64,000 nucleotides of DNA from assembly GCA_040387755.1 (NCBI GenBank), contig JAZKDB010000004.1, positions 1 to 64,000 of the forward strand, given 5' to 3'. The notes under the pieces were generated by a model. The model was not told where the DNA came from. It was given only the letters and a program-made list of their open reading frames with translations, and did not search any database. This DNA is from Rurimicrobium sp040387755. Lineage in GTDB: Bacteria; Bacteroidota; Bacteroidia; Chitinophagales; Chitinophagaceae. The position numbers and the translations under genes are program-made. Below, piece after piece: positions 44,109-53,102 of the stretch; within the stretch, counting starts at the first letter, position 1; the number at the start of each line of letters is the position of its first letter.

Positions 44109-45278
44109 TTAAATTACAATTGCTTTTGGTTTCTTCTTTAATACCCTTTCCCTTAATGCCAAAAATGGTTGTTCACAATAACGATAAGTGATATAAGATA
44201 ATAAGAAACTAGCAGCTATAACCAATAAAAAGTAAAGAGGATAAATCATTGGACTGGGTTTGAAAGCATCATTAAACGACTCAAACGTGCGGATAAATAA
44301 TGGATGAGCCAGATAGAGAGAATAGGATATCTTACTGATAAAGCCGACCATTCTTTGAGGCCATCTTTCTGATTTCATGGGCAGCGTTATCATAAAAGGA
44401 AAACACAGCATAATAGAAAATGTTGCCCAAGGATAGGATATCAATACAACCAGCGGATTTTGAACATTTTTATAAACAAATGCCAGTAGGTAAACAAGAA
44501 ATACAGCAAATGAGCTGATACCTGCAACAAATAGCTTTTTCTTTGCCACAATTAATCTTTGCTTTATCCCATCTATGCTCCATATCCATGCGAGAAATAC
44601 ACCGTAAGCTATTGAATCCAACCTGTAAATAACTGAGAAAGCAAAAGTGGTAGAAAAATTGCTTTGACTAATATGTGTTAGTACATAACCGATCCTTACC
44701 GAAAACGGTATAATAAACAAAAGCAGTATGGTCAACTTGAAGGCCGTATTCTTGTTACGAATAGCAGTATACCCCAAAGTGAACAATACGGGTAAGAGCA
44801 GATAAAACCACTCTTCAACTGAAAGACTCCAGGCTACGCCAAAAAATCCGGGGCCCGAACTAAAAAAGTTATGTACAAAGACAAGATATCTCCATGTAAA
44901 ATCTTCAAAGCCTTTCCAGTCCATAAACCAATAAGCAAAAAGATAAAACAGCAGATAAAGATAATAATTGGGTAATGTTCTAAACCATCTTTTCAACCAA
45001 AAATGCCGGACGCTTTCTCCCAATTCACTTTTGTCAGTCTTTACCAATTCTCTTATAAAAATGCTACCGATCAAAAAACCACTTAAAACAAAAAATATCT
45101 CCACACCAATATAGCCAAAAACAGAAGCCACAAAAATGAACATCATATCAATTATAGAACCTGGTGTAACCAGCCCATAAACAATCCACAAAGAATGACC
45201 TATTACTACAGACATTATAGCAATAGACCTTAAAATATCCAGTCCGTATATTCTTTTTGCACTTCCTTGTTCTGACAT
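44109..45278 (-). CDS. Acyltransferase 3 (membrane O-acyltransferase)
   Basis: The protein is 389 residues from the ATG at 45278 (MSEQGSAKRIYGLDILRS). A longer frame to 45335 overlaps the GT6 gene and lacks family sequence. IAIMSVVIGHSLW holds the catalytic His. IGVEIFFVLSGFLIGSIFI, KRWFRTLPNYYLYLLFY and AWSLSVEEWFYLLLP follow. About 10 membrane segments. It lies 25 bp after the GT6 gene and 13 bp before GT11, and may acylate the same branch. Confidence 0.93.
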   Translation of the reverse strand: MSEQGSAKRIYGLDILRSIAIMSVVIGHSLWIVYGLVTPGSIIDMMFIFVASVFGYIGVEIFFVLSGFLIGSIFIRELVKTDKSELGESVRHFWLKRWFRTLPNYYLYLLFYLFAYWFMDWKGFEDFTWRYLVFVHNFFSSGPGFFGVAWSLSVEEWFYLLLPVLFTLGYTAIRNKNTAFKLTILLLFIIPFSVRIGYVLTHISQSNFSTTFAFSVIYRLDSIAYGVFLAWIWSIDGIKQRLIVAKKKLFVAGISSFAVFLVYLLAFVYKNVQNPLVVLISYPWATFSIMLCFPFMITLPMKSERWPQRMVGFISKISYSLYLAHPLFIRTFESFNDAFKPSPMIYPLYFLLVIAASFLLSYITYRYCEQPFLALRERVLKKKPKAIVI

Positions 45279-45303
45279 TATTGAGTATTGATTAATTTTT
45301 ATC

Positions 45304-46062
45304 TTATCCACGTAATAACTCATGACCGCCGGCAAATACTTTATCTAAAACAACCAGATAGGGCTTAAACGGGAAATTTTTGAGTCTTTTTTCAGGAACT
45401 ATATACCCTGGATTAAGGATTTTGTATTGCTTCAACTTTGAAAAGTATGCATTGATATGCGATTCGTCATGCCAGATGGCAATGATACCTTTACTTTGAT
45501 CTTTATCAATGTTCGCTGCTATTTCTGCAGACATGCTTAGGTAATCCGCCGCCAGACCTCCTGACAATCCTCCTGCTACATAGTGTCTGGCTTCCTCGTG
45601 GTTTACATATGCCGCACTTTCTTTGTTTGTTTCATAAGGGGCTCCTTCGGTACCGCCATAGAAAAAAGGGTGTAGCGTACCTACCAACTTGTCTTCTCCT
45701 TCAGGCAATATCTGTTTGGGCTTGACTTTAGACAGAAACACCATGTTGGCATTGAAAAAGTACAAATAATCAAATTGCATTGCTTGCTCACGTACTCCGT
45801 TAAACATATGAAAACGCATCAAAGTATCATAAGGCCAGCCTAGTTTATCTTGATGAACAATTGTAACATCAGGCCCGGCAGGATTTATTTCCTGGTCTGT
45901 GAAAATGAAATAATGCTTTTTTATACCCGGACAAAAATATTTTTCGGCAGAACGATAAAACCGCTCCCAAAAAATATTGTACCGGCCTGTGCATATATAA
46001 AAGACTCCTATCGTTTTGACTTCCTTTTTCGAGCGGAGTTTGTTGAATAATTTCTTAATCAT
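45304..46062 (-). CDS. GT6-family glycosyltransferase (ABO-type, bacterial)
   Basis: This 252-residue protein matches the GT6 family, which includes human ABO and alpha-1,3-galactosyltransferases. IGVFYICTGRYNIFWERFY is the start of the catalytic core. FDYLYFFNANMVFLSKV has Asn104-Ala-Asn106 in place of the animal DxD, the NxN form known from bacterial GT6 enzymes. HYVAGGLSGGLAADYLSM and IIAIWHDESHINAYFSKL (His198, Asp199, Glu200) are strongly conserved in the family. No membrane anchor. It should transfer Gal or GalNAc alpha-1,3 in a retaining reaction, often to fucosylated acceptors. The donor is not set by sequence. Confidence 0.9.
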   Translation of the reverse strand: MIKKLFNKLRSKKEVKTIGVFYICTGRYNIFWERFYRSAEKYFCPGIKKHYFIFTDQEINPAGPDVTIVHQDKLGWPYDTLMRFHMFNGVREQAMQFDYLYFFNANMVFLSKVKPKQILPEGEDKLVGTLHPFFYGGTEGAPYETNKESAAYVNHEEARHYVAGGLSGGLAADYLSMSAEIAANIDKDQSKGIIAIWHDESHINAYFSKLKQYKILNPGYIVPEKRLKNFPFKPYLVVLDKVFAGGHELLRG

Positions 46063-47063
46063 TTTTTCAGAAAATGGATGATGTTGCCCGGACTTACTGT
46101 CTTCAACATTTTTGCAATTTTATCTCCCATCCGGTAACGGTTGGAGCTGTATATATTCTTAATTAAAACTGGTAACAGTTCTGTAGCAATTTTATTGGCC
46201 AGCTGTGGGTTAACCGACAATCCGTAATGAATGTATTGCTCTGCCTTTTCACAATTTTTTTCCAGGTAGTAATATCTGATTAAATGTTCAAAAACACTAT
46301 CCCGATGTATGCTCAATACTGCTTCAATTTGTGTACCGAAATGCTTCATCAGCTCGCTCAGCGTATCAACTAGCATCGCGATCTTTTTGTCCAATGCAAT
46401 CATACTATACACTCCACCTTCATGCCTTCGATAAACTGCCATAGGTTTGTCAAAGCCCTTGTATTTCCCGAATTGACCATTAAGCAAGTGTAGCACATAG
46501 TCGCCTAAAGGACATTTAGCGAACCAATCGGGTAAATTATTAACCAGATTGTTTCTAAAAACAACTGAAAGTGTAGGAATAAAATTACCTTCTCTTGCCA
46601 AATCTTCAAGAGAATATACTCCGTCCGTAGGGCTATAATTGACTTTTAATAATTCCTGCTTCCCGTCTATCAATTCATATATACTGTGAAAACATACCGA
46701 GAAGTCCGGATTCGACTCAAGAAAGTCAACCTGAAATTGTAGTTTTTGATTGTCAATCCAATAATCATCACCCTCGCACAGGGCCACATATTTACCTTTG
46801 CATTGATTGAGTGCATCGATAAAATTAGGGGTCATCCCAATATTAGACTCCCGATTAATGAATCGGATTTGTCCCCCTTTGGGATGTGTATTGATAATAT
46901 CACCAACAACAGCTGCCGTATTATCCGGAGAACAATCATTGGCAATAATCAACTCTATTTCAAAATTTGTTTCCTGATTCAGTACACCTATTACCGATTG
47001 CTTAATGAACTGTTCATGTCCATAAGTAATCATCACTATACTTACCAATGGTGCTTTGTCCAT
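46059..47063 (-). CDS. GT2 family glycosyltransferase
   Basis: This 334-residue GT-A enzyme has LVSIVMITYGHEQFIKQSVIG, LIIANDCSPDNT and YVALCEGDDYWIDNQKLQFQV (the GDD form of the metal motif). VCFHSIYELIDG and IPTLSVVFRNNLV follow. The C-terminal ~100 residues form a helical tail with no clear domain. It overlaps the GT6 start by 4 bp and is 1 bp after the hexapeptide acyltransferase. Donor unknown. Confidence 0.9.
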   Translation of the reverse strand: MDKAPLVSIVMITYGHEQFIKQSVIGVLNQETNFEIELIIANDCSPDNTAAVVGDIINTHPKGGQIRFINRESNIGMTPNFIDALNQCKGKYVALCEGDDYWIDNQKLQFQVDFLESNPDFSVCFHSIYELIDGKQELLKVNYSPTDGVYSLEDLAREGNFIPTLSVVFRNNLVNNLPDWFAKCPLGDYVLHLLNGQFGKYKGFDKPMAVYRRHEGGVYSMIALDKKIAMLVDTLSELMKHFGTQIEAVLSIHRDSVFEHLIRYYYLEKNCEKAEQYIHYGLSVNPQLANKIATELLPVLIKNIYSSNRYRMGDKIAKMLKTVSPGNIIHFLKK

Positions 47064-47064
47064 T

Positions 47065-47640
47065 CTATTTTGAATCAGTATTTTGCTCTAAAACAAAAGG
47101 AACATATTGCAACATTTCTTTTGCTCGTGGTTTAATAAATTTTATGGGAGAGCCTATATAAATGCTCCAGGCTTCCAGATTTTTAGACACAAGTGATAAA
47201 GCTCCTACAGCAGTGCCTTCTGCGACAGTAACACCTGGCAAAATAACAGAGCCTGCACCAATTACCGTGTGATTTTCAAATACCACCGGACGACTGTCTA
47301 CATTCTTATATTGATTGGGTATTGTGGGGCCCATTAAAAAATTTCCGGAATAGTCGTCGCTGCTGGAATACACAGCTGTGCGGGAACTGATACCAACAAA
47401 GTCCTGTACTTTAATCAATTCATTGCCTATCAGCGAAACGTAGCAGGCAATATGAACAAAATCGCCTATTTCAATTCCATGTTCACCAGCCGAAATGATA
47501 CAGAAATCATCTATTCTTACGTTTGAACCTATTTTTATCTTTTGGGCATTGTATATAGATGCTTTATCTGAAATAAGTACGTTTGTACCTATTGAAGCGA
47601 AACCCATTGCCTTTAATTGTTCAGAATTTAAATACGCCAT
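47065..47640 (-). CDS. Left-handed beta-helix acyltransferase
   Basis: This 191-residue protein is a hexapeptide-repeat enzyme. IGTNVLISDKASIYN and IEIGDFVHIACYVSLIG make the first coils, and NHTVIGAGSVILPGVTVAEGTAVGALSLV the last. PTIPNQYKNVDSRPVVF forms the loop before it, as in sugar N- or O-acyltransferases. It is 1 bp from the MaoC-like gene, which in turn overlaps a DegT aminotransferase. The set suggests that it N-acylates the DegT product. Whether the donor is acetyl-CoA or a hydroxyacyl-CoA is open. Confidence 0.87.
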   Translation of the reverse strand: MAYLNSEQLKAMGFASIGTNVLISDKASIYNAQKIKIGSNVRIDDFCIISAGEHGIEIGDFVHIACYVSLIGNELIKVQDFVGISSRTAVYSSSDDYSGNFLMGPTIPNQYKNVDSRPVVFENHTVIGAGSVILPGVTVAEGTAVGALSLVSKNLEAWSIYIGSPIKFIKPRAKEMLQYVPFVLEQNTDSK

Positions 47641-47641
47641 T

Positions 47642-48034
47642 CTAATATTTTTTTAATCTTGCAACACCATCTAAAATAACCTTTCCTTCCTCGTTGACAC
47701 AGGTTGTTTTGATGAAAATATGCTGCTTCTCGTTAATTTCTATTATCTCAAGTGTTGCAGTAATTGTTTCATTATGATAGACAGGATGAAAATACTTTAC
47801 ATCATGGCTAAGGTATACAGAACCAGGCCCTGGCAATTCGTTGGCAAACAAAGTTGTCACCAATGTAATAACTAATGGTCCATGAACTATCGGCTTTTTG
47901 AAAATAGTATTTTTTGCATACTCTTCATCAAAATGAACAGGATTAAAATCTCCGGTCAATTGCGCAAATGACAAAACCATATCCTTGTCAAAGGTTTTTT
48001 TTGCTGTGGCAATCTGTCCTACTTTAATGTCCAT
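47642..48034 (-). CDS. MaoC-type (R)-specific enoyl-CoA hydratase-like protein
   Basis: This 130-residue hot-dog-fold protein has the hydratase motif AQLTGDFNPVHFDEEYA, with Asp29 and His34 as the catalytic pair. PIVHGPLVITLVTTLFA and YLSHDVKYFHPVYHNETI complete the MaoC pattern. The family adds water to crotonyl-CoA or longer enoyl-CoA to make (R)-3-hydroxyacyl-CoA. It overlaps the DegT gene by 11 bp and is 1 bp from the acyltransferase gene, so it is locked into a sugar cassette. It could supply a 3-hydroxyacyl group. Confidence 0.9.
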   Translation of the reverse strand: MDIKVGQIATAKKTFDKDMVLSFAQLTGDFNPVHFDEEYAKNTIFKKPIVHGPLVITLVTTLFANELPGPGSVYLSHDVKYFHPVYHNETITATLEIIEINEKQHIFIKTTCVNEEGKVILDGVARLKKY

Positions 48035-49109
48035 TTGTCAAAGCGCTATTTATCAGGTTACAAATTCGGATGGTATCTTCTTCGGTCAAGCCTACAAATA
48101 AAGGCAAACAAAGAATCCTCTTTGCAATGCTTTCGGATATTGGCATTTCTGCACCATTGGTATATTCTATTGTATTTAACGACGGATAAAAATATCTTCT
48201 GCCATTAATTTGATTTGCCTTTAATATACTTTCAACATTTAAAAGCTGCTCTTCGCTTGAGAATATTACCGGAAAATAGCTGTAGTTCCACTCTGTCCCT
48301 TGCCTGATTTGAATCGTTTTCAGTGCCGACAAATCCAGATGAGCATTATAATTATCCACTACTTTTTTCCGCTCTGACAATATCATTTCCATATAGGGAA
48401 ATACAGCTAAGCCCATAGCAGCCTGCAATTCAGAAATTTTACCATTAATACCCAATCCGTGAAATGCAAGCGGACCATTGTGTCCAAAATTGTGGCTGTA
48501 AAACAATTTGTGCATTAATTCATCGCTGTTGGTAAACATAGCACCACCCTCTCCTGTATGGAATAATTTTGTAGCATGAAAACTACAAGTACTGACATCG
48601 CCATAATCAAATATTGATTTACCCAGATATTTTACTCCAAATCCATGAGCAGCATCGTAAATAACTTTAAGATTATGCTTTTGCGCAATTGCTTCAATAG
48701 CTTCTACCTTACAAGGATTACCAAATACATGAGTAGCTAAAATTGCTGTAGTTTTATCAGTAATGGCCGCCTCAATCTTTTCTTCGTCAATCGTCAGGTA
48801 GTCAGGATCAATATCAACAAACACAGGTGTACAATTTTCCCAAACAATAGATGCGGTTGTAGCCACATAAGAAAATGGTGTAGTGATGATTTCACCACCA
48901 CTACCCAAAAGTTTTAATGCTATTTGTAATGGTACAGTGCCATTGTTGGTGATAATGATATTGGAAATAGCCAAATAGTTTCTCAGCTTCTCTTCTAATT
49001 CCAGCACCAATTCTCCTCTGTTGGTCAGCCAGGCCTTGTCCCAGGCTCTTTGCACCAGATTTTTATATTCCTCAATAGGAGGCAAAAAAGTTTGCGTTAC
49101 ATTAATCAT
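48024..49109 (-). CDS. DegT/DnrJ/EryC1-family sugar aminotransferase
   Basis: This 361-residue PLP enzyme starts INVTQTFLPPIEEYKNLVQRA. NNGTVPLQIALKLL binds the cofactor phosphate. KVIYDAAHGFGV holds the Asp of the PLP ring, and STCSFHATKLFHTGEGG the PLP lysine. It is distant from the WecE-like gene at 22397. It probably aminates a 3- or 4-keto-6-deoxy nucleotide sugar. The neighbouring MaoC and hexapeptide genes would then modify the amino group. The exact sugar cannot be told. Confidence 0.9.
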   Translation of the reverse strand: MINVTQTFLPPIEEYKNLVQRAWDKAWLTNRGELVLELEEKLRNYLAISNIIITNNGTVPLQIALKLLGSGGEIITTPFSYVATTASIVWENCTPVFVDIDPDYLTIDEEKIEAAITDKTTAILATHVFGNPCKVEAIEAIAQKHNLKVIYDAAHGFGVKYLGKSIFDYGDVSTCSFHATKLFHTGEGGAMFTNSDELMHKLFYSHNFGHNGPLAFHGLGINGKISELQAAMGLAVFPYMEMILSERKKVVDNYNAHLDLSALKTIQIRQGTEWNYSYFPVIFSSEEQLLNVESILKANQINGRRYFYPSLNTIEYTNGAEMPISESIAKRILCLPLFVGLTEEDTIRICNLINSALTNGH

Positions 49110-49115
49110 TGTATA

Positions 49116-50381
49116 TTATTCAAAATTCCAATCAAATTTTGGTTTAATGTAGCCTGGTTCACGTCCCTGATAAACACCAATTTCTCTGCTGGCATCTACT
49201 ATTGTAAAAGAAATAATATCTTTTTCTACAAAAACAGCTTCACGCTTATCTTCGACAATAAACAGAGTTAGATAATATTGGCCAGACTGAAAAAAGGCAG
49301 AAGGAAAAGTACAAACCAATCTATTTGCTCCCTCCTGCATTTCCTGATTTGCCTGAATACTGGAAAAAGAAAACAACGCCTCTCCCATTTCGTTATACAA
49401 ATGATAAGTAATGTGATAACGTTCAGGCTGACTACTTTTAATGACAATGTCTGTATGAAGCTCTATTGGCAATGCCTCGTTTAATGGTGAGTCATTGGTG
49501 TCTCCTGAATTATTTAATGAAATTTCATTGAGTTTGAATTTCGTCTGGTCGTAGGTTGAATCAAACTTCTTTCTGTTTAACACATCCACGTCACCGCTCA
49601 AATAATAACTTACTGCTTCATCTACGGTAGAGTTCAATTTCAGTCCACCATGCTCCATTACCAAACCATGTGTGCATAAACTTTTTACAGATGCCATATT
49701 GTGGCTTACAAACAGAACTGTTCGCCCGTCATTCACACTAACATCTTTCATCTTGCCCAGGCATTTTTTCTGAAATTCTGCATCTCCAACCGCCAGCACC
49801 TCATCTACTATGAGTATTTCCGGCTCCAAATGAGCTGCTACAGCAAAGGCTAATCGAACATACATACCACTACTGTATCGTTTTACAGGAGTATCGACAT
49901 AGCGCTCAACACCTGCAAAATCGACTATTTCATCAAATTTTGAAGTAATCTCCCGTTTTGTCATACCCATAATAGCGCCGTTCAAATAAATATTCTCTCG
50001 GCCTGTCATTTCGGGATGAAAACCCGTACCTACCTCAAGCAAACTAGCTATCCTACCATTAACTTTAATATGTCCTTGTGTAGGCTGAGTAACTTTACTT
50101 AATAATTTTAGCAAAGTACTTTTGCCCGCTCCGTTTCTGCCAATTATACCTAAAACTTCTCCTTTCCTGACCTCAAAATCGATATCCTTCAAAGCCCATA
50201 CATAGTCGCTATCCCCTTTTGAAGTGCGATCATTAGATTCTCCTATTTTGGCAAAAGGATCTTCCTTACCTCGGACCTTTGCTATCCAACGATTGAGATC
50301 GTGACTGATGGTACCAGTTCCTACCTCACCAAGACGGTAAAGCTTACCTAAATTTTCCACCTTTATCGCAATATCGCTCAT
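49116..50381 (-). CDS. Polysaccharide ABC exporter ATPase (Wzt-like) with C-terminal glycan-binding domain
   Basis: This 421-residue protein has an ATPase part (Walker A IIGRNGAGKSTLLKLLS, signature VKRYSSGMYVRLAFAVAA, Walker B EILIVDEVLAVGDAEF). A C-terminal beta domain of about 150 residues (from about 275) fits the Wzt_C cap that reads the end group of the finished chain. The gap before the DegT gene is 6 bp. The permease partner (Wzm) is not next to it nor anywhere in the window. It acts on the cytoplasmic face of the inner membrane. Confidence 0.93.
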   Translation of the reverse strand: MSDIAIKVENLGKLYRLGEVGTGTISHDLNRWIAKVRGKEDPFAKIGESNDRTSKGDSDYVWALKDIDFEVRKGEVLGIIGRNGAGKSTLLKLLSKVTQPTQGHIKVNGRIASLLEVGTGFHPEMTGRENIYLNGAIMGMTKREITSKFDEIVDFAGVERYVDTPVKRYSSGMYVRLAFAVAAHLEPEILIVDEVLAVGDAEFQKKCLGKMKDVSVNDGRTVLFVSHNMASVKSLCTHGLVMEHGGLKLNSTVDEAVSYYLSGDVDVLNRKKFDSTYDQTKFKLNEISLNNSGDTNDSPLNEALPIELHTDIVIKSSQPERYHITYHLYNEMGEALFSFSSIQANQEMQEGANRLVCTFPSAFFQSGQYYLTLFIVEDKREAVFVEKDIISFTIVDASREIGVYQGREPGYIKPKFDWNFE

Positions 50382-50466
50382 TGTAATCTTTTATTTTTGA
50401 CACGGCTTCGCCGCTCTCAGTTACAGTATTTCTGTAAATGAGCTTGGTGATGAATACTGATTGAAT

Positions 50467-50970
50467 TTAAACAATCCTTTTCAGCAATTGTTTATCTATT
50501 TTAAAAAATGCAGTAAAGCCAAGATTCTCTATTTGAATGTATAAAAAAGCATTGTTTGCTTTTTCACTTATTCTACCCTTTATTCCTTTTAATGGCCCCT
50601 CTGTTACTTCCACTTCGTCCCCTGTCAATAAATTAGTGCTGCTTATCTGAACCTCATATTCCTGTGCACAAATCTTTCTAATTCTATCTATTTCATCTTC
50701 TCTGAGTATACACAATTGTCCTTTTACTGACAAAAACCTGATTACTCCCGGCACTTCAAATACTTCATTCTTGTACTTTTCATTAGTATAGATAAAAACG
50801 TATGAATTAAATAAAGGCACTTCTACCCATTTTTTTCTATCCTTCCATTGCTTTAATTGCTTGTGCAAGGGCAAAAAATGCTGGACATTCAATTTAGCCA
50901 ATCCAAGACTCACTTTTTTCTCCGCTCTGGACCGAGTTGTTATAACATACCATTTATAAATGTCTACCAC
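50467..50970 (-). CDS. NusG-like antiterminator (UpxY/RfaH-type)
   Basis: This 167-residue protein has an N-terminal NusG domain (KWYVITTRSRAEKKVSLGLAKL, PLFNSYVFIYTNE, VPGVIRFLSV) and a C-terminal KOW domain (LTGDEVEVTEGPLKGIKGRI). Specialised NusG paralogs in polysaccharide loci (UpxY in Bacteroides, RfaH elsewhere) keep RNA polymerase from stopping in long operons. Its place near the head of a 38-kb locus, third after gmd and fcl, fits that role. It lacks the extra domain of housekeeping NusG in some Bacteroidota. Confidence 0.9.
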   Translation of the reverse strand: MVDIYKWYVITTRSRAEKKVSLGLAKLNVQHFLPLHKQLKQWKDRKKWVEVPLFNSYVFIYTNEKYKNEVFEVPGVIRFLSVKGQLCILREDEIDRIRKICAQEYEVQISSTNLLTGDEVEVTEGPLKGIKGRISEKANNAFLYIQIENLGFTAFFKIDKQLLKRIV

Positions 50971-50993
50971 AATTCTTAAAGAATTTATTAGGG

Positions 50994-51917
50994 CTATAAT
51001 CCAAAAGCCGATTTATAAACACTGCCTATGCCTTCTTTCAATTTTATCTTAGCTTCCCAGCCCAGCGACTTCAATTTGCTTACATCCATCAATTTTCTTG
51101 GAGTGCCGTCGGGCTTTGTTTGATCCCATTCTATATCTCCATCATACCCTACAGTATCTTTAATCAAAAAAGCTAAATCCTTAATACTAATATCTTCACC
51201 AACCCCAATATTTACTAGTCCTTCTTCATTAAAGACTTGCATCAAATGAATACAGGCATCAGCCATATCATCTGCATGTAAAAATTCCCGCAAGGGCGAA
51301 CCAGTACCCCAAAGAGTAACAGTAGTAGTATTCGATTTTTTCGCCTCGTGAAACTTCCGCAACATTGCAGGCAATACATGAGAATTATTTAAATCGTAAT
51401 TATCATTTGGGCCATATAAGTTTGTTGGCATCACAGAAACAAAATTGCATCCATACTGACTACGGTATGCATCACACATTTTGATTCCAGCAATTTTCGC
51501 TATTGCGTAAGGCTCATTAGTTGGTTCTAATAATCCGGTAAGCAAATATTCTTCTTTTAGTGGTTGAGGAGCCAATTTGGGATAAATACAGGAAGAGCCC
51601 AAAAACATCAGTTTTTGAACGGCATTTTTGTAAGCTTCATGGATTACATTATTTTGTATCATCAGATTTTCATACAAAAAATCTGCACGATAGGTATTAT
51701 TAGCCATAATACCCCCAACTTTTGCGGCTGCAAGAAAAACATAATCGGGCTTCTCTGACGCAAAAAACTCCTTAACCGCCAGCTGATTCCTTAAATCAAG
51801 CTCGGCCGAAGTGCGAAAAACAATATTATTAAAGCCCAGATTATTTAACCTGCGATAAATGGCACTACCTACCATTCCCCGATGTCCTGCAATATATATT
51901 TTGTCTGATTTATTCAT
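50994..51917 (-). CDS. fcl: GDP-L-fucose synthase
   Basis: This 307-residue short-chain reductase starts KIYIAGHRGMVGSAIYRRL, the NADP-binding loop. FLGSSCIYPKLAPQPLKEEY holds the catalytic Ser and Tyr-region, and EPYAIAKIAGIKMC gives the YxxxK pair. WGTGSPLREFLHADDMADAC is also diagnostic. It turns GDP-4-keto-6-deoxymannose into GDP-L-fucose by epimerisation and reduction. It is directly after gmd, with a 39-bp gap, and supplies the GT11 enzyme of the same locus. Confidence 0.96.
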   Translation of the reverse strand: MNKSDKIYIAGHRGMVGSAIYRRLNNLGFNNIVFRTSAELDLRNQLAVKEFFASEKPDYVFLAAAKVGGIMANNTYRADFLYENLMIQNNVIHEAYKNAVQKLMFLGSSCIYPKLAPQPLKEEYLLTGLLEPTNEPYAIAKIAGIKMCDAYRSQYGCNFVSVMPTNLYGPNDNYDLNNSHVLPAMLRKFHEAKKSNTTTVTLWGTGSPLREFLHADDMADACIHLMQVFNEEGLVNIGVGEDISIKDLAFLIKDTVGYDGDIEWDQTKPDGTPRKLMDVSKLKSLGWEAKIKLKEGIGSVYKSAFGL

Positions 51918-51956
51918 TGATGGTACTTCAATCGGTTTTAAAAAGTGTCAAAATGT

Positions 51957-53069
51957 TTATTCGAATTGCCTCAACACTGTGAATCCGGCTTCTTTTAACA
52001 TTTTTTCCTTTCTGAAAGCATCCAAATCCGAATGAACCATTTCTTTAACCAACTCCGGCAAAGTGCATTTTGCTGTCCAGCCTAATTTTTCTTTCGCCTT
52101 GGTTGGGTCACCAATCAATAATTCTACTTCTGTCGGCCGGAAATAGCTCGGGTCAACAGACACAATTTCCTGTCCAATGCTGTAGTTATATTCTGCATTG
52201 CAGGATTTGACAAAGCCTTTTTCTTCAATACCCTCTCTTTTAAATTCAATTTCAACCCCTACTTCCGCAAATGACATTCTTATAAAATCACGTACAGTAG
52301 TAGTAATACCTGTTGCGATAACAAAGTCTTCCGGATGTTCTTGTTGCAAAATAAGCCACATCGCTTCTACATAATCACGGGCATGACCCCAATCTCGTTT
52401 TGCATCCAGATTACCTACATACAACTTGTCCTGCATACCCAAAGACATCTGAGCAACTGCTCTGGTTATCTTGCGGGTTACAAAAGTTTCTCCACGCAAA
52501 GGACTCTCATGGTTGAATAAAATACCATTGCAGGCAAACATACCGTAAGCCTCACGATAATTTACTGTAATCCAATAAGCATACATTTTGGCTACTGCAT
52601 AAGGGGAACGCGGATAAAATGGAGTTCGCTCACTTTGCGGTACCTCTTGTACCAATCCATATAACTCTGAAGTAGACGCCTGATATATCTTTGTCTTTTT
52701 ACTAAGACCCAGAAGACGAACCGCTTCCAATATCCTCAGGGTACCAATACCATCAGCATTTGCCGTGTATTCAGGAGCATCAAAACTCACTTTTACATGA
52801 CTCATTGCTCCTAAATTATATATTTCATCTGGTTGTACTTCCTGTATAATTCTGATTAAGTTAGAACTATCTGACAAATCTCCATAATGTAAGATAAAAT
52901 GACGATTATTTATATGAGGATCTTCGTATAAATGATCAATTCTGTCAGTATTAAAGAGTGAACTGCGACGTTTAATACCGTGCACTATGTAACCCTTACC
53001 TAATAACAGCTCAGCTAAATATGCACCATCCTGTCCTGTTACTCCCGTAATTAATGCGGTTTTTGCCAT
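51957..53069 (-). CDS. gmd: GDP-mannose 4,6-dehydratase
   Basis: This 370-residue enzyme starts AKTALITGVTGQDGAYLAEL. YNLGAMSHVKVSFDAPEYTA, YQASTSELYGLVQEVPQSE and SPYAVAKMYAYWITVNYREAYG hold the catalytic Thr/Ser, Glu and YxxxK residues. NHESPLRGETFVTRKITRA and KRDWGHARDYVEAMW are diagnostic. It makes GDP-4-keto-6-deoxymannose from GDP-mannose. I use the ATG at 53069, though a TTG at 53078 lies in frame. It is the first gene of the polysaccharide locus, behind a good promoter match. Confidence 0.97.
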   Translation of the reverse strand: MAKTALITGVTGQDGAYLAELLLGKGYIVHGIKRRSSLFNTDRIDHLYEDPHINNRHFILHYGDLSDSSNLIRIIQEVQPDEIYNLGAMSHVKVSFDAPEYTANADGIGTLRILEAVRLLGLSKKTKIYQASTSELYGLVQEVPQSERTPFYPRSPYAVAKMYAYWITVNYREAYGMFACNGILFNHESPLRGETFVTRKITRAVAQMSLGMQDKLYVGNLDAKRDWGHARDYVEAMWLILQQEHPEDFVIATGITTTVRDFIRMSFAEVGVEIEFKREGIEEKGFVKSCNAEYNYSIGQEIVSVDPSYFRPTEVELLIGDPTKAKEKLGWTAKCTLPELVKEMVHSDLDAFRKEKMLKEAGFTVLRQFE

Positions 53070-53102
53070 TTTTTTCAAAATTTCCTTTATAAATAATTCA
53101 TA

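Noticed and set aside
45279..45335. 19 extra N-terminal residues for the acyltransferase at 44109
   Set aside because: They overlap the GT6 gene and are not family-like. The ATG at 45278 is followed directly by the conserved start of the family.
47065..50381. A possible complete ABC exporter or Wzx/Wzy system
   Set aside because: Only the ATPase is present. No permease, flippase or initiating transferase is seen in any frame of the window.
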